From Pseudomonas hamedanensis (GTDB lineage: Bacteria; Pseudomonadota; Gammaproteobacteria; Pseudomonadales; Pseudomonadaceae): a DNA stretch of 64,000 nt. A program made the translations under genes and the position numbers. Positions 18,238-27,556 of the stretch are shown one piece after another (within the stretch, counting starts at the first letter, position 1; each line of letters starts with the position of its first letter). The notes beneath the pieces are model-generated. The model worked only from the letters and a program-made list of their open reading frames with translations, searched no databases and was not told the origin of the DNA. The DNA lies in NCBI RefSeq assembly GCF_014268595.2, contig NZ_CP077091.1, positions 518,501-582,500 on the forward strand, given 5' to 3'.

Positions 18238-19323
18238 TCAGGCCTCCATCAACAGGCAGGCGTGCGGCGGCAGGTGCACGGCGACGCCTTCGCCGACGGC
18301 ACGGCCACGGCTCAGGCCTTCGTTGTTTTCGCGCAGCATGACTTTGATGTCGTTGTTCAGGCGGCACTGGTACAGCGTGGCAGTGCCGACATACAGCACC
18401 GCCTCGATCACCCCGCGCAGGTGATGCGGTTCACTGGCTTCGACCAGCCGCGAGCGCTCCGGACGGAACGCCAGTTGCACGTTGCTGCCAGCGAAGCCTT
18501 GCGGCTGGCAAGGGATCTCGACGGGCAGGCCGTTGGGCACAAACAGTTTTTCGTTGTGCGCGCCGTGCTTGAGCTGGCCGGGAATGAAGTTGATATCGCC
18601 GATGAACTGCGCGACAAAGCGGTGTTGCGGGTGCTCGTAGATCTCGGTCGGCGTGCCGATCTGGAGGATTCTGCCGGCGGCCATCACCGCGATCCGATCC
18701 GACAGGGTCAGCGCTTCTTCCTGATCGTGAGTGACGAAAATAAAGGTGATGCCGGCTTCTTTCTGCACGCGCTTGAGTTCGACCTGCATTTCCTTGCGCA
18801 ACTTCAGGTCCAGCGCCGACAGCGGTTCATCAAGCAGCAGGACTTTTGGTTTCGGCGCCAAGGCCCGGGCCAGCGCCACGCGTTGCTGTTGACCGCCGGA
18901 CAGTTGCGCCGGTTTACGCGCCGCCAGCGCTTGCATTTGCACCAGCGCGAGCATCTCGTCGACACGATCGGGGATCGACTTGCGATCAAGACCCTGCATC
19001 TCCAGGCCGAAGGCGATATTCTGCGCAACACTCATGTGCGGAAACAGCGCGTAGCTCTGGAACACCGTGTTGACCCGGCGCTTGAACGGTGGCAGATGAT
19101 TGACCGCTTCGCCCGCCAGGCGAATCTCGCCTTCACTGACGTGTTCGAAACCGGCAATGGTGCGCAGCAGGGTGGTCTTGCCGCAGCCGGAAGGGCCGAG
19201 CAGGGTGAAAAATTCGTTATCGGCGATGTTTACCGAAACGTTGTCGAGGGCCGGTGCGAGGCCGGGATCATCGGAGTACCGTTTTGAAACATTGCGCACT
19301 TCAATTGCTTTTGGTTGACCCAT
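18238..19323 (-). CDS. ABC transporter ATP-binding protein, PotA-like
   Basis: Encodes 361 residues. Walker A is LLGPSGCGKTTLLRTI, the Q-loop lies in NTVFQSYALFPHMSV, the signature is QLSGGQQQRVALARAL, Walker B is VLLLDEPLSALD, and the switch His lies in FVTHDQEEALTLSDRI. A C-terminal TOBE-like regulatory domain follows (NVQLAFRPERSRLVE). It is the first gene of the importer operon, divergent from the GntR regulator at 19464. A candidate GntR operator lies 21 bases upstream of its start. Confidence 0.95.
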   Translation of the reverse strand: MGQPKAIEVRNVSKRYSDDPGLAPALDNVSVNIADNEFFTLLGPSGCGKTTLLRTIAGFEHVSEGEIRLAGEAVNHLPPFKRRVNTVFQSYALFPHMSVAQNIAFGLEMQGLDRKSIPDRVDEMLALVQMQALAARKPAQLSGGQQQRVALARALAPKPKVLLLDEPLSALDLKLRKEMQVELKRVQKEAGITFIFVTHDQEEALTLSDRIAVMAAGRILQIGTPTEIYEHPQHRFVAQFIGDINFIPGQLKHGAHNEKLFVPNGLPVEIPCQPQGFAGSNVQLAFRPERSRLVEASEPHHLRGVIEAVLYVGTATLYQCRLNNDIKVMLRENNEGLSRGRAVGEGVAVHLPPHACLLMEA

Positions 19324-19343
19324 AATGGTGCAATCCTCTAATT

Positions 19344-19355
19344 ATTGTATGCAAT
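19344..19355. promoter_or_regulatory. Candidate FCD/GntR operator
   Basis: ATTGTATGCAAT has perfect ATTG/CAAT arms and resembles the TTGTATACAA-like sites used by FCD-type GntR regulators. A second related half (GAATGCAATTT) lies at 19359-19369, one helical turn away. It sits in the 140-base divergent region between the ABC importer operon and the GntR gene, where a shared operator is expected. Binding is inferred. Confidence 0.55.
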
Positions 19356-19463
19356 ATCTGAATGCAATTTAGAAATACCCGGATTAATCTGCGTGTGCAA
19401 CCCCCTTTTTCCATGGCCAGGCATCGCCAGGGGCTGGTTGCCCGACGCTAAAGGAGTGTTGCA

Positions 19464-20153
19464 ATGACCGAGAAGAAACTGGAAACCACGGTCGACCGCG
19501 TCTACCAAGGGGTTTACGAGGCGATCAGCAAACGTTCGTTGCGCCCGGGGATGAAACTGGGCGAGGCCTCGCTGGCCGAATTATTTAATGTCAGCCGCAC
19601 GTCGGTGCGAGCGGCCTTGAAGCAATTGGAGGCCGACGGACTGGTCACCACCGAGCCCAATAAGGGTGCGTCGGTGTCGCTGCCGAGCAACGAAGAGATC
19701 CGTTCGCTGTTCGAAACCCGCCGCCTGATCGAGATCGGCATCGTTACCGAGCTGTGCCGACGCAAGGACAGTGCCGCCATGCAGGACCTGCGCGAGCACC
19801 TGTTGCTCGAAGACGAGGCGCATGCCGCTGGCGATCACGAGCGACTGATTCACCTGCTCGGCGAGTTCCACATCAAACTCGCCCGCAGCCTGAACAATCC
19901 GGTGTTGCTCGACTGGTTCCAGAAGCTGATTTCCCGTGCGTCGCTGTACGCCGCCGCACTGGACGACGACAGTCACGAAGTCTGTCGTGACGACGAGCAT
20001 TTGCGCCTGATCGAATACATCGAGGCCGGCAATCAGAGCGCTGCCATCGAGCTGACCTGCATGCACTTGAACGGCATCGAGAAGGCCATTCTTGACGTCG
20101 CCGCCAAAATGAAAACCGGCTACCACCCCCTGAAACACCTGATTGGGGTCTAG
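19464..20153 (+). CDS. GntR-family regulator, FCD subfamily
   Basis: Encodes 229 residues. The N-terminal winged helix is GVYEAISKRSLRPGMKLGEA, SLAELFNVSRTSVRAALKQL and LVTTEPNKGASVS. The all-helical FCD ligand-binding domain follows, with typical EIRSLFETRRLIEIGIVTEL and metal-site-like histidines (FHIKLARSLNN, CMHLNGIEKAIL). It has a strong AAAGGAG ribosome-binding site. It is divergent from the ABC importer/amidohydrolase block, so the natural reading is a substrate-responsive repressor of that catabolic block. Confidence 0.93.
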   Translation: MTEKKLETTVDRVYQGVYEAISKRSLRPGMKLGEASLAELFNVSRTSVRAALKQLEADGLVTTEPNKGASVSLPSNEEIRSLFETRRLIEIGIVTELCRRKDSAAMQDLREHLLLEDEAHAAGDHERLIHLLGEFHIKLARSLNNPVLLDWFQKLISRASLYAAALDDDSHEVCRDDEHLRLIEYIEAGNQSAAIELTCMHLNGIEKAILDVAAKMKTGYHPLKHLIGV

Positions 20154-20287
20154 TCGTCGCGCGCAGTTGAAATCAGCTATACCTCGTATGAAACCAATAC
20201 GAATGCAGACGCTCGAAACAGACGGGCGTCGCGTCGTGCCGGCGTCGCGATTTGTCAGCCAACCACCACAGGACACCGAGTCAATCG

Positions 20288-22399
20288 ATGCAGTTTTTAT
20301 CCGATAGCTACGGGTGTGACGGCTGGAAAGGCGAAATGGCCGCACGGATCCGTACGTTCGACTGGAGCCGCACCGAACTGGGCCCGCTGGATACCTGGCC
20401 TGCCAGCCTGTGCAGCACGGTGCAACTGATGCTCGCCTCGCAAATGCCGATGGTGATGCTCTGGGGGCGCGCCGGGTACATGATCTACAACGACGCCTAT
20501 TCGCAGTTCGCCGGTGGCCGCCACCCCTCGCTGCTGGGGTCGCCAGTGGAACTGGGCTGGCCGGAAGTCGCCGATTTCAACCGCAACGTGGTCGACACCT
20601 GCCTGGCGGGCGGCACCTTGTCGTATCGCAACAAAGTCCTGGTGCTATGGCGCGACGGCGTTCCTGAAGACGTCTGGCTTGACCTTTATTACAGCCCCGT
20701 GGCCAATGACGAGGGCGTCCCTGCCGGCGTCATGGCGATGGTGGTGGAAACCACCGAGTTCGTACTCTCCGAACGCCTGCGCCAGGAAGCGGAAAACGCT
20801 TACCGGGCCGATAACGAACGGGTGCGGCTGGCGCTGAATGCCGGGGCCTTGCTTGGCTCCTTTGTCTGGGACATCAAGCACGACACGCTGTCGGCCGATG
20901 AACGCTTTGCCCGTACCTTCTCCTACCCGCCGGATCAGGACCTGAGCAACCTGGCGCAGGACGTTGCCGAGTCGCGCATCCATGCCGATGACCGCGCCTG
21001 GGTGAAGGAACGTATTGCCAGGGCTGTGCAGACCGGCGAGCCCTATAACGCCGAATACCGCGTGCTGCGCAGTGATGGCAGTTATCTGTGGGTACTTGCC
21101 AGCGGTGCGTGCGAGTTTGACGAACACGGCGAGCCGTTGCGTTTCCCCGGGGTGTTGCTCGACATCCATGAGCGCAAAAACGCCGAAGAATCCCTGCTCA
21201 AGTTCACCCGCAACCTTGAACAGCGTGTCGCTGAAGAGGTCGACGCGCGGCTGGCGGCGGAAGAGCAGTTGCGCCAGTCGCAGAAGCTCGAAGCCATCGG
21301 CGGCCTGACTGGCGGCGTCGCTCACGACTTCAACAATCTGCTGCAAGTGATCGCCGGCAACCTGCACTTGCTGGCCCGGCATGAACCGGATAACGCCAAC
21401 GTGCAACGCCGGGTCGGTGCGTCGCTGGCGGCGGTCGAGCGAGGCGCCAAGTTGTCCTCGCAGCTGCTCGCGTTTGCCCGCCGACAACCATTGTCACCGG
21501 CGGTGTGCAATCCGCGGCAAATCTTCGAAGGTGTCGGTGAGCTGCTGCAACGCGCACTGGGCGAAACCATTCAGATCGACGTGCAACTGCCTTCGCAGCC
21601 GTGGCACGTCTACGTCGACCGCAACCAACTGGAAAACGCCATCCTCAATCTGGCGATCAACGCCCGCGACGCCATGAAAGGTGAGGGCACCATTGGCCTG
21701 AGCGCTGCCAACGTTCGCCTCGACCACCAGTTCTGTCACGGTAAAGGTATCGCCGCCGGCGACTTCGTGCGGGTCGCGGTCAGTGACACCGGCGTCGGCA
21801 TCGCGCCGCAGATGCTTGAGCAAGTGTTCGAACCGTTTTTCACCACCAAGGCCGATGGCCAGGGCACCGGCCTGGGGTTGAGCATGGTGTTCGGTTTCGT
21901 CAAACAGAGCGGCGGTCACGTCGAGATCGACAGCGCGGTGGGCGAGGGCACACGGGTGCAACTGTACTTCCCGCGCAGCTTGCGCCCGATCCTCGATGAC
22001 GCGCCCAACCTGCAACGCCAGCAGAGCGGCGGTCACGAGACGCTGCTGGTGGTCGAGGACAACGACGCGGTGCGGGCTTCGGCGGTCGAACTGCTGCGCG
22101 AAGAGGGGTATCGCGTACTGACTGCCGCCAACGGCGACGCGGCGATGCAGATGTTGCTGGAAGGTGTCGAAGTGGACTTGATTTTCACCGACGTGGTCAT
22201 GCCGGGGCTGATCAAAAGTTCCGACCTGGCCGGCTGGGCCAAGGTCCAGGCGCCACCGGTGCCGGTGCTGTTCACTTCCGGCCACACCCGCGACATCATC
22301 TCGCGCAATCACCAGTTGAGTCCCGACACGCACCTGCTCGGCAAACCGTATAGCCCGCAAGCGATGTTGCAGATGATCCGCGCGGTCCTCAGTGCCTGA
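20288..22399 (+). CDS. Hybrid sensor histidine kinase with PAS domains and receiver
   Basis: Encodes 703 residues and no membrane segment, so probably cytoplasmic. An N-terminal sensor region (FDWSRTELGPLDTWPASLCS) is typical of this Pseudomonas group; a PAS/PAC domain follows (NAGALLGSFVWDIKHDTLSA ... ERKNAEESLLKF). The H-box has phospho-acceptor His346 (GGVAHDFNNLLQVIAG). ATPase boxes are NLAINARDAM, DTGVGIAP and GQGTGLGLSMVFGF. A C-terminal receiver has Asp635 (LIFTDVVMPG). ATG 20288 is preferred over upstream non-ATG codons. No response-regulator gene is adjacent, so the output partner is unknown. Confidence 0.92.
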   Translation: MQFLSDSYGCDGWKGEMAARIRTFDWSRTELGPLDTWPASLCSTVQLMLASQMPMVMLWGRAGYMIYNDAYSQFAGGRHPSLLGSPVELGWPEVADFNRNVVDTCLAGGTLSYRNKVLVLWRDGVPEDVWLDLYYSPVANDEGVPAGVMAMVVETTEFVLSERLRQEAENAYRADNERVRLALNAGALLGSFVWDIKHDTLSADERFARTFSYPPDQDLSNLAQDVAESRIHADDRAWVKERIARAVQTGEPYNAEYRVLRSDGSYLWVLASGACEFDEHGEPLRFPGVLLDIHERKNAEESLLKFTRNLEQRVAEEVDARLAAEEQLRQSQKLEAIGGLTGGVAHDFNNLLQVIAGNLHLLARHEPDNANVQRRVGASLAAVERGAKLSSQLLAFARRQPLSPAVCNPRQIFEGVGELLQRALGETIQIDVQLPSQPWHVYVDRNQLENAILNLAINARDAMKGEGTIGLSAANVRLDHQFCHGKGIAAGDFVRVAVSDTGVGIAPQMLEQVFEPFFTTKADGQGTGLGLSMVFGFVKQSGGHVEIDSAVGEGTRVQLYFPRSLRPILDDAPNLQRQQSGGHETLLVVEDNDAVRASAVELLREEGYRVLTAANGDAAMQMLLEGVEVDLIFTDVVMPGLIKSSDLAGWAKVQAPPVPVLFTSGHTRDIISRNHQLSPDTHLLGKPYSPQAMLQMIRAVLSA

Positions 22400-22476
22400 T
22401 GCATGGCCCTTGGCGGTGGCGAGCTCATCGCCACCGGTTTCGCGCGTGATCCCTTTTTTCCGATCAAGGCCGGCCC

Positions 22477-25110
22477 ATGACTTCCAAGCGTAATTCCACA
22501 GCACCCAGCGGCATGGTTCGAGTGCGCGGTGCCCGTGAGCATAATCTGAAAAACGTCGACGTCGACATTCCCCGCGATGCGCTGGTGGTGTTCACCGGAG
22601 TGTCCGGTTCGGGCAAATCATCCCTGGCGTTTTCCACCCTGTATGCCGAAGCCCAGCGCCGCTACTTCGAGTCCGTGGCGCCCTATGCCCGGCGTCTGAT
22701 CGATCAGGTCGGCGTGCCGGATGTCGACTCCATCGAAGGTTTGCCGCCTGCCGTCGCCCTGCAACAACAGCGCGGCACGCCGAGTACGCGTTCGTCGGTG
22801 GGCAGCGTGACCACGTTGTCGAGTCTGATCCGCATGCTCTATTCACGTGCCGGCAGTTATCCGCCGGGGCAGCCGATGCTGTACGCCGAGGATTTTTCGC
22901 CAAACACGCCGCAGGGCGCGTGCCCTGAATGTCACGGGCTTGGACGCGTCTATGAGGTGACCGAGGCGCTGATGGTGCCGGATCCGAACCTGACCATCCG
23001 GCAACGCGCCGTGGCTTCCTGGCCGCTGGCGTGGCAGGGCCAGAACCTGCGCGACATCCTCGTGACCCTGGGCATCGATGTCGACATTCCCTGGAAGAAG
23101 CTGCCGAAAAAACAGCGCGACTGGATTCTCTTCACCGAAGAAACGCCGACGGTGCCGGTGTACGCCGGGCTGACCCCGGAAGAAACCCGCGTGGCGCTCA
23201 AGCGCAAGCTGGAACCCAGCTATCAGGGCACCTTTACCGGCGCCCGACGCTACATCCTGCATACCTTCACCCACTCGCAAAGTGCGCTGATGAAAAAGCG
23301 TGTTTCGCAGTTCATGCTCGGCAGTCCTTGTCCGCTGTGTGACGGCAAGCGCCTGAAACGCGAGGCGCTGTCAGTGACCTTCGCCGGCTACGACATCGGT
23401 GAGTTGTCGCGGATGCCGTTGCTGCAAGTGGCCGAAGTATTGAGGCCCGTCGCCACGGCGAGTTACCTGGAACTGGCCGAAGAACCTACGCAAACCCTGA
23501 GCCCGGCGCAGACGCGCGAAGCCCGCCAGCAACGCGCAGCCCATGGCGCCAGCGCCCACGCCAATGCACCGGATGTGCGTCACACGCCAAACCTGTCGCT
23601 GGAAAAACGCCTGGCGGCGCAGCGTATCGCCGAGGATTTGCTCGAGCGTGTCAGTACCCTCACCGATCTGGGCCTGGGGTATCTGGCGCTGGAGCGCAGC
23701 ACGCCGACCCTGTCTTCGGGCGAGTTGCAGCGCTTGCGCCTGGCGACGCAATTGGGTTCGCAACTGTTCGGCGTGATCTATGTGCTCGATGAGCCGTCCG
23801 CCGGGCTGCATCCGGCCGATGGCGAAGCGCTGTTCGAGGCGCTGCAACGCTTGAAGGCTGACGGCAACACACTGTTTGTGGTCGAGCATGACGTGGAAAC
23901 CATGCGCCGCGCCGACTGGCTGATCGATGTCGGTCCGGCGGCGGGCGAGCAGGGCGGGCAGGTGTTGTACAGCGGTCCGCCCGCCGGCCTGGCCGAGATT
24001 GAGCTGTCGCAGACGCGGGCGTATCTGTTTGCCGAATCGCCGCGCCAGGCCCGCACGGTGCGCAAACCGACGGCCTGGCTGAAGCTGGAGGGCATTACCC
24101 GCAACAACCTGGACAACCTCAGCGCCGAGTTTCCCCTGGGCTGCTTTACTTCAGTGACCGGCGTGTCCGGGTCCGGCAAATCGAGTCTGGTCAGTCAGGC
24201 CTTGCTGGAGCTGGTCGGCGCACAACTGGGGCGGCCGACGGTGGAGGCCGAGCCTGACGAACTCAGCCTTGAAGACGAAGCACCGAAGGTCAGCACGGGG
24301 CAGGTCACGTCCGGGCTGGAGTCGATCAAACGCCTGGTACAGGTCGATCAGAAACCCATCGGCCGTACACCGCGCTCCAACCTGGCGACCTACACCGGGT
24401 TGTTCGACAACGTACGCAAGCTGTTCGCCGCCACCGAGCAGGCGCGAGCTGCCGGCTACGATGCTGGGCAGTTTTCCTTCAATGTCGCCAAGGGCCGTTG
24501 CGCCACCTGCGAGGGCGAAGGTTTCGTCAGTGTCGAGCTGCTGTTCATGCCCAGCGTGTATGCACCATGCCCGACTTGCCATGGTGCGCGGTATAACCCG
24601 CCGACACTGGCGATCATGTGGAATGGCCTGAGCATCGCCCAAGTGCTGCAACTGACCGTCGATCAAGCGTTGCCGGTGTTCGCCGAGCAACCGGCGATCC
24701 GCCGCGCGCTGGAGGTGCTGCGCGACATCGGCCTCGGCTACCTGCGGCTGGGACAACCCGCCACGGAGTTGTCCGGCGGCGAAGCGCAGCGCATCAAACT
24801 CGCCACCGAACTGCAGCGCAACCAGCGGGGTGCAACCTTGTACGTGCTGGATGAACCGACGACGGGCCTGCACCCGCGCGATGTCGATCGTTTGCTGGAG
24901 CAACTGGATACCTTGGTGACGGCGGGGCATACGGTGATCGTCGTCGAGCATGAAATGCGCGTGGTGGCGCAAAGTGACTGGGTCATCGATATCGGCCCGG
25001 GGGCGGGCGATCAGGGTGGCAGGATAGTCGTGGCCGGCACACCGCAGACAGTCGCGGCGAAAAAGCACAGCAAGACGGCGCCGTTTTTGGCACGCGCCTT
25101 GAGCCGATGA
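22477..25110 (+). CDS. Class II UvrA-like excinuclease ABC protein (UvrA2)
   Basis: Encodes 877 residues, shorter than canonical UvrA of about 940. It has two ABC modules, with P-loops [14 protein letters not shown] and [14 protein letters not shown] and signatures [12 protein letters not shown] and [12 protein letters not shown]. Zinc-binding cysteines lie in [13 protein letters not shown] and in [13 protein letters not shown] ... [12 protein letters not shown]. The N-terminal [16 protein letters not shown] start ([13 protein letters not shown]) is conserved. The length and divergent linker region point to the UvrA2 branch, which is linked to resistance to DNA-binding drugs or alkylators rather than core repair. 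It stands alone, with a hairpin (GGTGGCGA / TCGCCACC, about 22415-22436) just upstream. Confidence 0.9.
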   Translation: MTSKRNSTAPSGMVRVRGAREHNLKNVDVDIPRDALVVFTGVSGSGKSSLAFSTLYAEAQRRYFESVAPYARRLIDQVGVPDVDSIEGLPPAVALQQQRGTPSTRSSVGSVTTLSSLIRMLYSRAGSYPPGQPMLYAEDFSPNTPQGACPECHGLGRVYEVTEALMVPDPNLTIRQRAVASWPLAWQGQNLRDILVTLGIDVDIPWKKLPKKQRDWILFTEETPTVPVYAGLTPEETRVALKRKLEPSYQGTFTGARRYILHTFTHSQSALMKKRVSQFMLGSPCPLCDGKRLKREALSVTFAGYDIGELSRMPLLQVAEVLRPVATASYLELAEEPTQTLSPAQTREARQQRAAHGASAHANAPDVRHTPNLSLEKRLAAQRIAEDLLERVSTLTDLGLGYLALERSTPTLSSGELQRLRLATQLGSQLFGVIYVLDEPSAGLHPADGEALFEALQRLKADGNTLFVVEHDVETMRRADWLIDVGPAAGEQGGQVLYSGPPAGLAEIELSQTRAYLFAESPRQARTVRKPTAWLKLEGITRNNLDNLSAEFPLGCFTSVTGVSGSGKSSLVSQALLELVGAQLGRPTVEAEPDELSLEDEAPKVSTGQVTSGLESIKRLVQVDQKPIGRTPRSNLATYTGLFDNVRKLFAATEQARAAGYDAGQFSFNVAKGRCATCEGEGFVSVELLFMPSVYAPCPTCHGARYNPPTLAIMWNGLSIAQVLQLTVDQALPVFAEQPAIRRALEVLRDIGLGYLRLGQPATELSGGEAQRIKLATELQRNQRGATLYVLDEPTTGLHPRDVDRLLEQLDTLVTAGHTVIVVEHEMRVVAQSDWVIDIGPGAGDQGGRIVVAGTPQTVAAKKHSKTAPFLARALSR

Positions 25111-25144
25111 CAGGCGAGGCGGCGACCACACATACACAACCCAT

Positions 25145-25632
25145 TGTGGGAGCGAGCTTGCTCGCGAAAGCGGACTGTCAGCCACAGCCGAGCTGACTGA
25201 CCCGACGCCTTCGCTGGCAAGCCAGCTCCCACAGGTTTTGATGCGTCCCCGAGATAGCGGCCCCACACAAGTCCACTGTGGGAGCGAGCTTGCTCGCGAA
25301 AGCGGCCTGTCAGCCACAACTGCACTGACTGACCCGACGCCTTCGCTGGCAAGCCAGCTCCCACAGGGTTTGGCGGTGCATGGGCAATTGCGGGCCGAAC
25401 ACAAATTCACTGTAGGAGCGAGCCTGCTCGCGAAAGCGGACTATCAGCCACAACTGCACTGACTGACCCGACGCCTTCGCTGGCAAGCCAGCTCCCACAG
25501 GTTTTGATGCTGCCCTTGAGATAGCGGCCCCACACAAGTCCACTGTGGGAGCGGGCTTGCTCGCGAAAGCGGCCTGTCAGCCACCGCTGAGCTGACTGAC
25601 CCGACGCCTTAGCTGGCAAGCCAGCTCCCACA
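25145..25632. repeat. Tandem array of four REPIN-like units
   Basis: Four inverted REP pairs at 25145-25233, 25277-25365, 25411-25499 and 25544-25632. Each is 89 bp, separated by 43-45 bp spacers that resemble each other (GATAGCGGCCCCACACAAGT recurs). The repeat period is 132-134 bp. The array occupies most of the 645-base gene-free stretch 25111-25755; nothing else is evident there except the leader of the CinA-like gene. Confidence 0.93.
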
Positions 25633-25755
25633 GGTTTTGGCGCTGTTCCCAAGACAGCGGTCGCAAAAACCGATGTGGCAACAGGCTTGGAAAAATCCGG
25701 CGGAATGATCAGCGCTCCGAGCGGTCAACCGGCAATAACGTCACGAGATCACGCC

Positions 25756-26265
25756 ATGTCCGTAGCCGAAGATACTGTTGAATACCTGCGTCAGCACTCC
25801 CTGATCATCACTACCGCCGAATCCTGCACCGCCGGGCAGATCGTCATGCTCTTGTCGCAGGTGCCCGGCAGCGGTGAACGCATTGAATGCGGCTACGTGG
25901 TCTATTCACCGCAGGCCAAACAGCGCTTGCTGCGGGTCAGCCCGTATACGCTTGAAACCTTCAATCTGACCAGTGTCGAGGTCGCCCGTGACATGGCACT
26001 TGGGGCCTTGCGTGACAGCACCGCCAACGTGGCGGTGGCGACCACGGGCATCCTTGGCCCTGACGACATGGACGGCATCAAGGCCGGCACGGTGTGCTTC
26101 GCCTGGGCGTTTCAATTCGATGGGCAGCACTTCGTGTTTACCCGTCAGCAGTGGTTCCCCGGGGCGCGCAGCGAGGTTCAGCTCCATGCTTCGGAGTTTG
26201 CCTTGCAGCAACTGGCGCAGTTTCACCGGCGTGCCTTGCGCGGTGAAGGAGGCTGGAGCCGATGA
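25756..26265 (+). CDS. CinA C-terminal-domain protein (PncC-like)
   Basis: Encodes 169 residues consisting only of the CinA C-terminal domain. Diagnostic motifs are TTAESCTAGQIVMLLSQVPG, the VVYSPQAKQRLLRV strand and ATTGILGPDDMDGIKAGTVC. Authentic PncC enzymes deamidate nicotinamide mononucleotide in NAD recycling; this short version differs somewhat (a GP-DD form), so activity is not certain. The ATG at 25756 lies directly before the conserved region. It overlaps the next gene by 4 bases (ATGA at 26262). Confidence 0.85.
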   Translation: MSVAEDTVEYLRQHSLIITTAESCTAGQIVMLLSQVPGSGERIECGYVVYSPQAKQRLLRVSPYTLETFNLTSVEVARDMALGALRDSTANVAVATTGILGPDDMDGIKAGTVCFAWAFQFDGQHFVFTRQQWFPGARSEVQLHASEFALQQLAQFHRRALRGEGGWSR

Positions 26266-26780
26266 GCCGCGACGCCGATCATCCGGACCTGCACAGCCGG
26301 CAGATCCCGATACGCGAGGACATGGCTTATCAGCGCAAGGTCTGGCGCTTCGAGCGCTGCGGTTGGTATGCGCTGGTGCTGTGCATGGTGCTCGGGCTGC
26401 TGGGGTTGTTTTCCCGCGGGCCGATCAGTTCGCAGGATGTGCGCAGCGCTGACGGCGCGGTCCGCGTGGAGTACGACAGGTTTCACCGCAACGGCTCGAC
26501 CAACCCGATGAAAGTCAGCGTGCGCGGCGCGCCCGAAGCCACGGTGGAAGTGGAGTTGAACGGCGAGTTGCTGGAGGGCTTCAGCGTCGAAACGATGCAG
26601 CCGCCACCCTTGCGCGCGCGCAGTGCGGCGCAAGGTCTGCACCTCTGGCTGCAAGCCGATACGCAGGGCCAGGCCACGCTTTACCTGACGTTGCGCGGCG
26701 ACGGCCTGGGTCTGTATCGCAGCACGGTCAAAGCGGCTGGCGCGGAGTCGGTCACCCTCACTCAATTCATTTTTCCATAG
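26262..26780 (+). CDS. Single-pass membrane protein of unknown function
   Basis: Encodes 172 residues. A polar N-terminal segment of about 35 residues is followed by one membrane helix (WYALVLCMVLGLLGLFSRG) and a C-terminal domain rich in beta strands (VRVEYDRFHRNGSTNPMKVS, ATVEVELNGELLEGFSVE). This suggests a type II protein with a periplasmic domain. It is coupled to the CinA-like gene by a 4-base overlap and followed after 7 bases by a DUF421 gene, so the two membrane proteins are probably co-expressed. I do not recognise a named family. Confidence 0.75.
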   Translation: MSRDADHPDLHSRQIPIREDMAYQRKVWRFERCGWYALVLCMVLGLLGLFSRGPISSQDVRSADGAVRVEYDRFHRNGSTNPMKVSVRGAPEATVEVELNGELLEGFSVETMQPPPLRARSAAQGLHLWLQADTQGQATLYLTLRGDGLGLYRSTVKAAGAESVTLTQFIFP

Positions 26781-26787
26781 GTGCCCC

Positions 26788-27243
26788 ATGGACTCGGTCT
26801 TGCGTGCAGTCGCGATGTATCTGGCACTGATGGTGCTGTTCAAAATCGCCGGACGGCGGTCGCTGGCGGAGCTGACGACGTTTGACTTCGTCTTGCTGAT
26901 GATAATCGGTGAAGCCACGCAACAGGCACTGCTGGGCGATGATTTTTCCCTGACCAATTCGATTCTGGTGATCGTCACGCTGATTGCCATCGACGTCGGC
27001 TTTTCTCTGCTCAAGCAACGTTCGCGCTGGGTCTCGCGTTTGATCGACGGCGAACCGACGATCATCGTCGAAAACGGCAAGCTGCTGCACCGCCGCCTGC
27101 GCCACGCACGGTTGGTGGAGGCCGATGTCATGGAGGCTGCGCGTTCCAGCCAGGGCATCGAGCGGATCGAGCAGATCAAGTTTGCGATCATCGAGCGCAA
27201 CGGCAAGATATCGGTGATACCGCGAGACGATGAAAACGGCTGA
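26788..27243 (+). CDS. DUF421 (YetF-like) membrane protein
   Basis: Encodes 151 residues. Three N-terminal helices include VLRAVAMYLALMVLFKIAGRR and SILVIVTLIAIDVGFSLLKQ, with the signature RRSLAELTTFDFVLLMIIGE between them. The C-terminal soluble part has LIDGEPTIIVENGKLLHRRL and IKFAIIERNGKISVIPR, the YetF cytoplasmic domain. It is full length for the short Pseudomonas form. Function of the family is not settled; envelope or spore-stress links are reported in Bacillus. It is the last of a three-gene run starting at 25756. Confidence 0.88.
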   Translation: MDSVLRAVAMYLALMVLFKIAGRRSLAELTTFDFVLLMIIGEATQQALLGDDFSLTNSILVIVTLIAIDVGFSLLKQRSRWVSRLIDGEPTIIVENGKLLHRRLRHARLVEADVMEAARSSQGIERIEQIKFAIIERNGKISVIPRDDENG

Positions 27244-27386
27244 GCAATGTGCGCAATAGCTCATTGGGCACCGACCGTTGGTCCGTCGCGGGCGTTTCCC
27301 ATGAAACCTTGCGGCGCTCACGCCTCTCCATTTAGCAGGTTCTGTGGATCACCGTGTGTCGACACAACGTTAGTCAGGAGACCGTC

Positions 27387-27533
27387 ATGAAACGATTCTG
27401 TGTATGCCTGGGGCTCTGCTCGATGTTTTTGCTGCAGGGCTGTTTTGACTCCAACGACGCCCCCAACCAAGAGGGCGACAAGAGCAAGGCCTCGCTGCAA
27501 ATCCAGAAGGACAAGGCAGCGGAAAGCCAATAA
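27387..27533 (+). CDS. Small lipoprotein (48 aa)
   Basis: Encodes 48 residues from an ATG preceded by CAGGAG at an 8-base distance. A signal peptide with lipobox LLQGC (LGLCSMFLLQGCFDSNDAPN) is followed by a short, highly charged tail (GDKSKASLQIQKDKAAESQ), giving a tail-only membrane-anchored peptide. It lies alone between the DUF421 gene and the convergent MFS gene. Function unknown; it resembles small Pseudomonas lipoproteins of the entericidin size class but lacks their sequence. Confidence 0.7.
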   Translation: MKRFCVCLGLCSMFLLQGCFDSNDAPNQEGDKSKASLQIQKDKAAESQ

Positions 27534-27556
27534 GCAAACCGGCCGTTCGGCCCGTG

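Noticed and set aside
25145..25632. CRISPR array
   Set aside because: Repeats are internally palindromic 89-bp pairs and spacers are similar to each other; no cas genes are present.
26788..27243. Truncated DUF421 gene
   Set aside because: The three helices and the conserved soluble domain are all present; the short form is normal for Pseudomonas.
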